From the NCBI GenBank assembly GCA_905221605.1, contig CAJNDS010001256.1:1-26039 (forward strand): a DNA stretch of 26,039 nucleotides. Direction: 5' to 3'. The notes beneath the pieces were generated by a model. The model was not told the origin of the DNA. It did no database searches and was given only the letters and a program-made list of their open reading frames with translations. Position numbers and translations under genes: made by a program. This document shows positions 15,980 through 24,954 of the stretch, one piece after another (within the stretch, counting starts at the first letter, position 1; each line of letters opens with the position of its first letter). The stretch is from Symbiodinium natans. Taxonomy: Eukaryota > Sar > Dinophyceae > Suessiales > Symbiodiniaceae.

Positions 15980-16508
15980 GCAATTGCATGTTGATGTTTT
16001 GGATGCATGGAACGATTTTGCATTGCCAACTGGTATCGATCACAGATGTGTGCATTGCATTGTTGGCATAGATATGCCAAAACGTCCTGCAAAACGCAAG
16101 TCACGTACGAATCACAAAGGTTGGACCCCGCATGTTGATGAGTTTGGTCGCGCAGCCATTTTTCACGATGAGTTGACAACATGGTTACGGAACACTTCAG
16201 AACCCACGTTCGAGCAGTTAAAGGGTGCGCTGGGCAAAGCTGGGCTGAAAGGTGGTTGTTCTTTTGAAAAACGTTGCAAGTTCAAACCTTCAAACGCGTT
16301 GCGACAACTACGTTGCAGACGCCGTTTAGCACCCGATTTGAACGAACGTCGGGACTTGAGTCTTCAAATCCGGAAGACGCATGCTCGTGAGCTTTCTTTC
16401 CGCGTTCAAGCCGAGAAGGTGTGCGCAATACTTGCAAAGTACCAAGCACTGGAAAGCGCTTGGGAGGTTACAGCTTGCGCCCCGTCAGTTGCCCATTCCC
16501 CCCGATGA
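15966..16508 (+). pseudogene. LINE family III ORF2: endonuclease remnant and linker
   Basis: The frame begins with VDVLDAWNDFALPTGIDHRC followed by VHC. The xDHxxV pattern is the last catalytic motif of APE-type LINE endonucleases. The roughly 200 residues normally before it are missing, so an internal deletion removed most of the nuclease between ORF1 and this point. The linker (KGWTPHVDEFGRAAIFHDEL, QLKGALGKAGLK) leads to the reverse transcriptase, which continues in another frame from about 16450. Confidence 0.7.
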
Positions 16509-17303
16509 TTTTGCTGACATGTTGTCACGTTTGTTTTCTGGCGCGGTGGTGGAACCTGTAAAGCCAGCTTTTTTGGAGGATGCCCACTTTTCGATGCACG
16601 AGTTGACGAAGGCAATCCGAAATCTAAAGTTAAACAAGGCCTGTGATGATTGCGGATTGTCAGCTGAGCTTTTGCAGAATGCACCTCACACACTGTTGGA
16701 GGTCCTGCTTGGCCTATTCAATCACGTTTTTTCGACTGGTGATGTGCCATCCACTTGGCGAACGACGTTGTTCCGCATGTTGGCAAAAACGCCAAAAGCA
16801 AAAACAACTGGTGATTATCGTCCTATTGCGAATCTACGCTTGCTGTACAAAGTGTTTTCCTATATGATCTTGCAGAGGATTGAACCGGTATTAGATGTTG
16901 CGCAACCCGAATCGCAACTTGGTTTCAGAGCTCACCGTCGAATTGATGAACATTTATTGACGGCAAGCAGTATTGTCGACAAAAGCAGGGAATCAAACAT
17001 GCCCATCTGGATCCTAAGCATGGATTTGTCGAAAGCATTTGACCGAGTTGACTGGCAAAGCTTATGGCAAGCTCTTCGTGCCCAAGGAGTGTCTGAACAG
17101 ATCGTTTGGATATTACAGTGCATGTATTCTGACCAGTGCGGCGAGGTCGTCACGTGCAATGAACATAGCAAGCGGTTTGATATTCGTGCGGGCGTGCGTC
17201 AAGGTTGTGTTCTCAGCCCGCGCTTATTTTGTGCAGCTTTAGAATGGGGTATGCGTGCGTGGCGATTGAACGGCCAGCCTTCCGGGCTTGTCCTGCAAGA
17301 GGA
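16450..17303 (+). pseudogene. LINE family III reverse transcriptase, left part
   Basis: Clear non-LTR reverse transcriptase blocks in order: DDFADMLSRLFSGAVV, AIRNLKLNKACDDCGLSAEL, STWRTTLFRMLAKTPKAKTT, DYRPIANLRLLYKVFSYMIL, QLGFRAHRRIDEHLLTAS, then motif A (LSMDLSKAFDRVDW), WILQCMYSDQCGEVV and motif B (GVRQGCVLSPRLFCAALEWG). The frame runs to 17303 and is then cut by the family I LINE tail. Across the insertion, QE joins DRDPLTDLRFADD in phase through the 7-bp duplication. Confidence 0.9.
17297..17303 (+). repeat. Target site duplication, left copy (7 bp)
   Basis: AAGAGGA, repeated at 17463-17469. The first two bases cannot be told apart from the poly(A) at the right copy, so at least 5 bp are certain. 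Confidence 0.7.
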
Positions 17304-17462
17304 GAGGCGCCTGACCTGCACGAGGTCCTCGCTGAGGTCCGCGGTGGCCCCGCACTGCTCGCAAGCCGCCTCCCGGCGCCTCGAACCGGCCCGTAGTTGG
17401 TAGGCTTCTTGCACAGGGACCGCGGCGACCGTTCGTAAAAAGGCGTGGGGGGAAAAAAAAAA
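17304..17462 (+). mobile_element. Family I LINE 3' tail inserted in the reverse transcriptase
   Basis: A GC-rich insertion of about 160 bp. The first 30 codons read EAPDLHEVLAEVRGGPALLA and SRLPAPRTGP, ending at TAG (17394-17396). They match the end of copy C (LHELLTDARWSEAPAPSRLP). A 3' UTR of about 55 bp follows, with CGTAAAAAGGCGTGGGGGG (17434-17452) and an A run that merges with the target duplication. It is a severely 5'-truncated retrotransposition product, flanked by AAGAGGA. Confidence 0.85.
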
Positions 17463-18312
17463 AAGAGGATCGCGACCCATTGACTGATTTGAGATTCGCT
17501 GATGACATTCTATTTTTTGCGCTTTCCCGCTTGCAATGCACGGATATGTTGCGATCCTTGGTTGATGCGCTGAGAAGCGTTGGACTTCTTCTCAATGCAA
17601 AAAAAACCAAATTTCTTACAACCGAGGCACAGCCGCCGGATCTGATCTGGTTGGACATTGATACTTGCATCGAAGTTGTTCGCACTTGCCACAAATGGTT
17701 GGGATGTTTTCTCTCAATGTCAGGCACTCATGATGCAGATGTGGATTTCCATGTGTCATCTGCATCCCGCGCGTTCTGGGCTAACAAATGGCTTCTTTGT
17801 GATGTAAACGTGTCCCAGCAGCGTTGCGCATCAGATACTTTGAGGCAGTTGTGACTCCTGTCGCGTGCTTTGGTGCAGGGCATCGCAAGATTTATCATCA
17901 TCACCTACGTCAGTTTGACTGTGAATGGCGACGTTTGCTTCGCACTTTGCTTGGTCCACCACCCGGCGTCGATTGGAGTTTGCCATGGCATGAGATTTTG
18001 CACCTTTGGAACGAGCGCGTGCGTGACTTCCAACAACGGCTTCATTTGCAAAGCTGGTCTGAAACATGCCTCAAGCATTACTGGAGATTTGCTCGTCATG
18101 TGAGCTGCGTACCATCCAACAGATGGATCAAACGCGTTATGGAATGGATACCTCCTGGAAGTCGCGTTCGCGGCCGGCCTCGAAATTCCTGGGCCTCACA
18201 TTTGGAAGCTTTCGCGCGTACTATGGGGTGGGAAAGGTGGATGGACCGTGCAAAAAACGACACCAATTGGGAGAATCATTTTGCTGCTTTCCTCGCGTTT
18301 GTACAGCAATAA
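17463..18312 (+). pseudogene. LINE family III reverse transcriptase, right part, and C-terminus
   Basis: It resumes with LTDLRFADDILFFALSRL (motif C, FADD intact), then VGLLLNAKKTKFLTTE (motif D) and CHKWLGCFLSMSG (motif E). After a frameshift near 17810 it continues as RYFEAVVTPVACFGAGHRKI, LRTLLGPPPGVDWSLPWHEI and GRPRNSWASHLEAF, ending at TAA (18310-18312). The GRPRxSW motif and the layout are typical of LINE C-terminal regions. The catalytic residues are intact but the frame is broken at both ends. Confidence 0.85.
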
Positions 18313-18398
18313 TGTCCGAGCTCATGACGTCAAGTAGATGTTGTAGCTTTGACAAGCGAGTGTTACAATGTCACTTGCTGTGTTGAATGTTTGCCTGC

Positions 18399-18411
18399 GC
18401 CCCAGAGGGGC
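18399..18411 (+). other. Small 3' UTR stem-loop of family III LINE
   Basis: GCCCCAGAGGGGC forms a 5-bp stem with a 3-nt loop about 32 bases before the 3' end of the element. Some LINEs are copied from such a 3' stem-loop; that role here is inference. Confidence 0.45.
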
Positions 18412-18443
18412 TGCCTATCGGCTTGCAGGTCTCATTCACTCAC

Positions 18444-18454
18444 TTGCCTGAAGT
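18444..18454 (+). repeat. Target site duplication, right copy (11 bp)
   Basis: TTGCCTGAAGT, identical to 14866-14876. Confidence 0.85.
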
Positions 18455-20172
18455 CCGCGCTGTTTTTTTTTTTTTTTTTTTTTTTTGCCATCATACATAC
18501 CATTTTGTCCAACCTCCATTCCACATCTTTGGATCCCTGATGGGTGGAGTCCGAAATGAAGTAGGTTTACCTCAAGGTGGTGCTTTATCAACGGCTCTAT
18601 TTGTGTTGTGTTTATGCCTTTGTATGACGCGATGACGCTGGCCTGGGATGCGCAATCGATGTATGTGGTGATCTGGTCTCGTTTCCAGCTGCGGGCTTTG
18701 TTGATGCCATGGTGCTTTTGGCAGAGAATTTCGACGCATCTCAAAAAGCATTACATGAAGCCGCCCAATGGGCTCGCAGCATACGTATGTCTTTCAACTT
18801 GGGTACGGACAAGTCAGCGTGCTTCGCTTCCCTTCCCTTTCACGTGCCCATGGCTGACCTACTCCTTGATGGCCAGCCCTTGCCTCAAGTTGAAGAATAT
18901 CGTTACTTGGCTGCATTGCTCACGGCTTCTGGAAATGTCGCTCGAACCTTGTGGATGATTTGGAACAGCGTGTGCTTCGCAAAACGGGCCCTTGGTGGCA
19001 TGGGCTCGCGCAAACCAGATTCCGTCCTCCTTCCTCGGCAAAGTCTGGAAACTGTGTGTTGAGCCTAACGTGTGGTGGCTTCTTGTCCTCAGGCAAATCG
19101 TGTGGACTTGCTTCAACGCAAGGTTGCTCGCATGCTATTGGGCCACTCGAAGCGATCACCAACACCTTCCGCGTTGGCGTGCTTGGGATGGGTACCTTGG
19201 TCCCACTTTTGCGCGACGGTTCGCATGAGCTTGTTAGTTCGTGTGATGCGCGACCCAGGCAATCTCATGGCGAGGCTCTTGCCCGTGGCTGAAAAGGTGC
19301 CTGGAACTTGGGCCCATCAGGTGTGTGAAGATATTGATCACGCGTTCGCCCTGAATGTCGTACGCGACCGCCCGGATTGGGTACAACTACAAGCTGATAT
19401 CAAACGGCACCATGCTTCCTGTGCAGACTTGGGGTGGCAACAGCTCCTTCGTAGATGCGGTGAGCATCTTTGCCTCCCCCACATCCCCTATGTGTGGGCT
19501 CAGCAAAAGCAACACCCGGTTGCCATTGCTTCTGTCTTTGAAGTGCCATCTGTATGCGTGCATCAATTTACTCTTCTGCTCAGGCTTTTCTGTGGCGGTC
19601 AAGGGTTGCGTGGCAGAGATGGGAACCATTGGCAAGCTGCTACAAGCCAGAACTGTTGCGTATATTGATTGCCTTTGGCATGGACGTAAAGCTGTGGAAA
19701 CCCTGCGGCGCTTCTTGTTGGTATGCCCACTCACGTCCTACGCGAACGCTGGTTTGCCCGAGGTGATTCTGGCCAACTTGGCCCGTCCCCATTTGTGGAT
19801 GGACATGCCAACCTCTCATAGGAAGGCCCTCATTCGAGCGGTGAACAAGAAACGGCAGTTACGCAAAGCATGGCTCTGCGAGACGCAATTGAACAAGCTT
19901 AAGAGATGCGTTGTTGGCTCAGCACTGGTCTTGCGTTGTGCCCTGAGATCTGTTTCTACCAGCTTTAGCTTCTGCTGGCTGCCCGCTGAAGCCCAAGTGC
20001 TTCAGACTGACAGTTTGCAGTGAGCTCAAAGACGCTCACCGAGTGCAACATGCTACAGGCCTCATGAATAAAAACAAAAACCCGCCAGAGGACGTAGGAC
20101 TGTACGTGCAGGCCCTTAACATCCCTTAACGCAGCGGTTTAGGAGGTCGTCGAGCGTTTGCTTGGCGGCAGG
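18455..20172 (+). pseudogene. Family II LINE, right half
   Basis: It continues the gene cut at 14876: LPEVRAV, then a 24-T run (poly-Phe), then GGVRNEVGLPQGGALSTALF (motif B, LPQGG). A shift follows, giving FMPLYDAMTLAWDAQ. Motif C reads GFVDAMVLLAENF, so the second catalytic Asp is replaced by Ala. Next come RSIRMSFNLGTDKSACFASL and LPQVEEYRYLAALLTASG. The C-terminal part (RVDLLQRKVARMLLGHSKRS, VCEDIDHAFALNVVRDRPDW) and a Cys/His-rich end (RKAVETLRRFLLVCPLT) follow, with a stop at 20021-20023. At least five frameshifts are seen. The 3' region includes AATAAAAACAAAAAC (20077). Confidence 0.8.
18463..18486 (+). repeat. 24-base poly(T) run
   Basis: It sits inside the family II reverse transcriptase, 8 bases after the right target site duplication. 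It keeps the frame open as poly-Phe but replaces conserved protein sequence. Confidence 0.95.
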
Positions 20173-21537
20173 GGGCCCTCGCGCTCTGCGCGTCTCCGCG
20201 CGCGAACCACGCGCTGCGCACAGTGCCCCCAACCGCCATTGCTTCGTATGCCGCAGGCCACGACGATGCCATCTGGCACACGCTACTGGACTGCTTGGGC
20301 GGTGAGGCAGGGGCCCCACCAGGGGATGCGCACCTCGCGCGGGCGACCGCTTTCCTGCCAGCAGCGTTAGGTGGCTTAGTCGGCGACGCGCTCGGCGCCG
20401 GCGGCTTACTGGGCAGCCTGTTCGGACTCCTTGCCAGTCATGGGGGCCAGGCTATGCCAGGCTCCCAGTTTTTGCGGCGCGCTGCGTCGAAATACTCCAG
20501 CGGGGAGGGGCCGACATGGCGTGCCTTCGCCACGCGTGCCCCACATGGCAGGATGTAGCAGGAAACCAACGACCGGACCCAACCGCGGAACCTCAGCTGG
20601 GCGATTGGCCGCATGGATGGCAGCAACATGCATCGCGCGCTCGGAACTTGTACTTTCGCGAACGCGTGCTGCTGCCGTCATTGCCGCCTGCTCGTCGAGC
20701 AGTGTTACGGTCCCAATCTGGTCCCCATGCCGGCGCTTGGCTATCGGCGATTCCCGGTGACGCAACGACGACATTGCCACGGTCGCAGACTAGGCAGGTA
20801 GCCCTCCGCCGCAGGTTGTGGCTGCCGTTACAGCTTACCGCTGGCCAGTGCGGCCCCTCGCTGGGATGCGGGGGTCACATAGACGCGCTCGGCGACCACG
20901 CGCTGGCATGCCCGCGCTCTGGGCTGCTGGCGCGCCGGGCCAAAGTAGTCGAAAGGGCGTGGGTATGGATCGTTTGGGAAGCAGTCGGGCCCGAGGGACA
21001 ACTGGTGCCCCAACAATGGTTGGGACACACCTCGGCACCCGGAGTCGCGGCAGATGACCGCAGGCGGCTGGACATGCATCGCGCTGTGCTGCGACGCTAC
21101 CCTCGTGTCGCCCTTGGCGCGCACGGGGCAGCCGCAACCGTGCGCTGCCGACACGGATGGGGCAGCGCTCCGCGTTGCTGAACGACGCAAACAGGCGGCC
21201 TACCCGGAGCTCACGGGAGGCGGGCCCCAGCGGCTCGTCGTGCTCGGCTGGGAGGTCGGGGGTCGCTGGAATGGCGGGGCCCTGCGATTCATGCGCGACA
21301 TGGTCCGCATCCGCGCATGCCGCGCGGCGCCAACAGTGCGCCGAGTGGCCGCATCCGGCTGGGCAAGACGTTGGTGGAGCATCATCTCGGTCGCCGTTCA
21401 ACAGGCCGTGGGCACCACGGCCCTGGGTCGTACGTGGCCGTCCGCTTCGACCGCGGCCGACGAGCCTGCCCCACCGCTCGACCGTCTCCTGGAGCCTGGG
21501 CTGCCCGACCCAAGCCGGTTGCCATTGCGGGCGTAAA
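20173..21537 (+). pseudogene. Family I LINE C-terminal half (copy B)
   Basis: It continues the host LINE from 14437: ALALCASPRANHALRTVPPT and AAGHDDAIWHTLLDCLGG, then frame 1 (SAPAAYWAACSDSLPVMGAR), then frame 2 (GDWPHGWQQHASRARNLYFR, LRSQSGPHAGAWLSAIP). A zinc-finger-like motif follows (LGCGGHIDALGDHALAC: Cys, Cys, His, Cys). After another shift near 21065 it reads ALCCDATLVSPLARTGQPQP, AAYPELTGGGPQRLVVLGWE and VGGRW, ending DPSRLPLRA and TAA (21535-21537). A Cys/His motif followed by a VDAT...K..YPEL...VGGRW domain resembles the zinc knuckle plus restriction-like endonuclease of R2-type LINEs. That is an inference. The satellite starts straight after the stop. Confidence 0.8.
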
Positions 21538-22853
21538 ACGCTACACCGCGCTACACAACGGTACACCATCCTTCACAGCCCTAATTAGCCCTAATTACAC
21601 AACGCTACGCAACCCTACACAACGCTACGCAACGCTGCACGAGGGTACACGACAAACAACGCTACACAATGCTACACAACGCTACGCAACACCACGCAAC
21701 GCTACACAACGCTACACACGGCTACACACCGCTACGCAACGCATCACAACGCATCACAACCCTACACAACGCTACGCAACACTACGCAACACGACACAAC
21801 GCTACACAAAATACAACACTCGATACACAACGCCACACAACAGTACACAACATTATACAAAACAACGCCACACGACTCTACACAACGCTACGCAACGCTA
21901 CGCAACACCACACAACACTACGCAAAATCACACAAACGTACACAACTACACAACACTATACAACGCTGCCAAACGTTACTCAACACGACACAACACAACG
22001 CAACACTACACAGCACTGCCGTACACAACCCTACACAACGCTACACAACACTGCACAGCGCTACGCAACGCTACACAACGTTTTGCAACGCTACACAGCG
22101 CGACGCATAACTACGCAACACTACACAATTTTTACACCACACAACATTACACAACATTACACCGCATCACACACCACTACACACCACTACACAACATTAC
22201 ACAACACAACACAACACTACACAACACTACACAACACTACACAACATTCCACAACACTACACAACATTACACAACATTACACAACATTACACAACGCACG
22301 ACGCGCTACGCAACGGTACCCTACACAACGCCACACAACCCGAATTTCATAGCGCTACGCAACCTTACACAACCACTATGCAACACGATCCAACACTATG
22401 CAACACTATGCAACACTATCCAACACTATGCAACACTATGCAACACTATGCAACACTATGCAACACTATGCAACGCTACACAAGGCTACGCAACACTACG
22501 CAACACCACACAACACTACGCAACACTACGCAACACACGACGCAACTCTGCGCAACACAACACAACACTACACAACGCTACACCGCGCTACACAACGGTA
22601 CACCACCCTACACAGCCCTAATTACACAACGCCACGCAACCCTACACAACGCTACGCAAACGCTACACGAGGGTACACAACAAACAACGCTACACAACGC
22701 TACGCAACACCACGCAACGCTACACAGCGCTACACAGCGCTACACACGGCTACACACCGCTACACAACGCATCACAACACATCACAACCCTACACAACGC
22801 TACGCAACACTACGCAACACGACACAACGCTACGCAAAAAAAAACACAACACT
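21538..22853 (+). repeat. 10-bp satellite, first array
   Basis: Tandem CTACACAACR units (CTACACAACG, CTACACAACA, CTACGCAACG and others). The unit has no stop on plus and 10 is not a multiple of 3, so all three frames repeat the same decapeptide in rotation (LHNATQRYTT-like). The long plus frames here (21317-22621, 22378-23601) are best explained by this. A block of about 285 bp (21538-21822) recurs at 22574-22855, starting with ACGCTACACCGCGCTAC. Confidence 0.95.
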
Positions 22854-22966
22854 CGGGCCACGAGCCGGAACTCGACCGGGTGCTGGAGCTGGCCGACCCG
22901 GAAGGCCCGAGCTGGCTGCGGCAGGCACGCAGGTGACCACGGATCTCGCATGTGGGACCAAAAAAA
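22854..22966 (+). mobile_element. Family I LINE 3' tail inserted in the satellite
   Basis: A GC-rich island in the satellite. Its 26 codons (GHEPELDRVLELADPEGPSW then LRQARR, stop TGA at 22934-22936) match the C-terminal end of copy B (PPLDRLLEPGLPDPSRLPLR). A 3' UTR of about 23 bases and seven A follow. Both sides carry AAAAAAACACAACACT (22838-22853 and 22960-22975), a likely 16-bp target duplication, although the A part may be tail. Confidence 0.75.
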
Positions 22967-23599
22967 CACAACACTACACAGCGCTGCGCAACGCAACGCA
23001 ACGCTACACAACGCTACACACCACTACACAATGCTACGGACAACAATACGCATCACAACACAACACTACACAATATTACACCACACAACACTACACAATC
23101 CTAAACAACACTACACAACACTACACAACACTACACAACACTACACAACAACACTACACAACAACACTACACAACAACACTACACAACAACACTACACAA
23201 CAACACTACACAACAACACTACACAACAACACTACACAACAACACTACACAACAACACTACACAACACTACTACACAACACTACACAACAACACTACACA
23301 ACAACACTACACAACAACACTACACAACAACACTACACAACAACACTACACAACAACACTACACAACAACACTACACAACAACACTACACAACAACACTA
23401 CACAACAACACTACACAACAACACTACACAACAACACTACACAACAACACTACACAACAACACTACACAACAACACTACACAACACTACTACACAACACT
23501 ACACAACACTACACAACACTACACAACACTACACAACACTACGCAACATTACGCTACACAACGTTACAGTACACAACACTACACAACGTAACGCTACCT
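22967..23599 (+). repeat. Satellite, second array with 13-bp variant
   Basis: It continues the 10-bp satellite. From about 23137 to 23480 the unit becomes 13 bp (ACTACACAACAAC), with about 25 units in two runs separated by a shared CACTACTACACAACACTAC segment. It then returns to 10-bp units. Confidence 0.95.
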
Positions 23600-24540
23600 G
23601 ACGCGCGCTCTGCCCCGCGGCCCGTCTTCCCGCAACGACGAATCAGCCGAGACCCTCCGGGGCTGGCAGCGTGGAGCCGCCCATGCTTGCGATGAGCGCG
23701 CGCTTGAGACGCACCTTGCTGATCTTTCACCCGCGTCACAAGCGCTGCTGTCACAAGCTGGACCGCACGCTGCGAGAGTCTTCACGGTTCTGCCCACGTC
23801 AGACATTGTTGCCGTGCCTGACCCGCACTTTCGCGTCCTGCTGTTGCGGCGACTCCGCCTGCCCCTTCCCCTCGGTCCGCGCGCCTGCTCCTGCCGTGGC
23901 CTCCTTGACGAGTACGGAGATCACCGCGCCGCCTGCTCCAACTTTGGAGTCCTTGCATCCCGCGCGCTGCCCCTTGAACGCGCTGTAGCCCGGGTTTGCC
24001 AGGAGGCCGGCGCGCGAGTCGGGCGCAACGTCGCCTTGTCGGCCATGAACCTCGACGTGCCTGTCCACGACGCACGGCGAATCGAAATCGTGTGCAACTG
24101 CCTCAACTTGTGGCACGGCGCGCAGCTCGCGGTCGATGCGACCCGCTGGAAGTCGGGGGGCGCTGGGACTCTGAGGCTGCCACCTTCGTTCGCATCCTTG
24201 CTCGTGCGCGGGCGGCCGGCACCCCCGCCGTGTTGAGGGCTGCCCAGGCTGCGTGGGTCCTTCGGTGGAGTGGCGTCATCTCCGTCGCTGCGCAGAGCGC
24301 GCTTGCGGCTACCTTCCTCGAGCTCCCCGTCCCGTCTGAGCCCTGAGCCCTGTGCGCTGGCCCACCCCCAACCTTGCATGAGCTCCTGACTGACGCTCGA
24401 TGGAGCGAGGCCCCAGCACCGAGCCGTCTGCCCGGCCGGGCCTAGGTCCCTGCCCCGGGCCCGTGGCGGTGAGGCCCCTCCCTCCCGACCCCGACCCGCG
24501 CGAAGACATACTACGGAAAAAGGCGTGTGGAGAAAAAAAG
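23600..24540 (+). pseudogene. Family I LINE 3' fragment (copy C)
   Basis: A 5'-truncated LINE between satellite arrays. Frames: RGWQRGAAHACDERALETHL and LLSQAGPHAARVFTVLPTSD, then VLLLRRLRLPLPLGPRACSC and GLLDEYGDHRAACSNFGVLA (zinc-finger-like Cys-x-Cys...His-x3-Cys). Next come MNLDVPVHDARRIEIVCNCL and LWHGAQLAVDAT. About 50 residues are missing before EVGGRWDSEAATFVRILARA and ALAATFLELPVPSEP. An in-frame TGA (24344-24346) precedes the true end LHELLTDARWSEAPAPSRLP with TAG (24443-24445). The 3' UTR ends CGGAAAAAGGCGTGTGGAG plus seven A, and the satellite then resumes. Confidence 0.85.
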
Positions 24541-24690
24541 CACAACGCTACACAACACTACGCAACGCTACACGAACACTACATATAACACTACGCAACC
24601 CTTCTGCAACACCGCAACACTTATGCAACGCTACACAACGCTACGCAACATTATGCAACGCTACCCAACACTAAACAACGCTACACCAGG
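24541..24690 (+). repeat. Satellite, third array
   Basis: CTACACAACG-type units resuming right after the A tail of copy C, decaying toward 24690. Confidence 0.9.
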
Positions 24691-24954
24691 CTACATGGCC
24701 GTGTGCCAAAATGAATTGCTTGTAACAGGGTCTTGGCCCACACACGCCAAATACCCCATTACATAGGGTATGTATCAGGCCCGGGGTTTGCGACAGACCT
24801 ACTTGTTGTTGTATTGTTTCTTCTTTTGATTTCTAGTCGTGCATGCGCGCGACAGAGGTCTGTATTAAGTCGGGTGTTACGGGTCTGTAACAGATGGTCC
24901 GGTTTCGCTCGCGAACTGCGACAACCGGGGGTTTTGGCACACGGCCACACTATG
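24691..24954. other. Non-satellite insert, not recognised
   Basis: About 260 bases of unrelated sequence between satellite arrays, with no poly(A), coding motif or obvious flanking duplication that I can see. Confidence 0.5.

Larger units (their letters stand above)
14877..18443 (+). mobile_element. Family III LINE inserted in family II LINE
   Basis: A 3567-bp insertion bounded by 11-bp direct repeats. In order it has a relict spliced leader at its 5' end, an ORF1 with coiled coil and RRM-like fold, a remnant of an APE-type endonuclease, a reverse transcriptase, a C-terminal region and a 3' UTR with a small hairpin. There is no poly(A); the end is CTCATTCACTCAC. It has lost most of the endonuclease domain, carries several frameshifts, and has itself been hit by a family I LINE tail at 17304-17462. 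It is a dead copy. Confidence 0.85.

Noticed and set aside
17304-17462. tRNA-derived SINE
   Set aside because: I could not find convincing A and B box promoter motifs, and the first 30 codons match the C-terminal end of a family I LINE.
21317-23601. Two long plus open frames of 434 and 407 codons in the satellite region
   Set aside because: They are produced by the stop-free 10-bp and 13-bp repeats; the same peptide appears in every frame.
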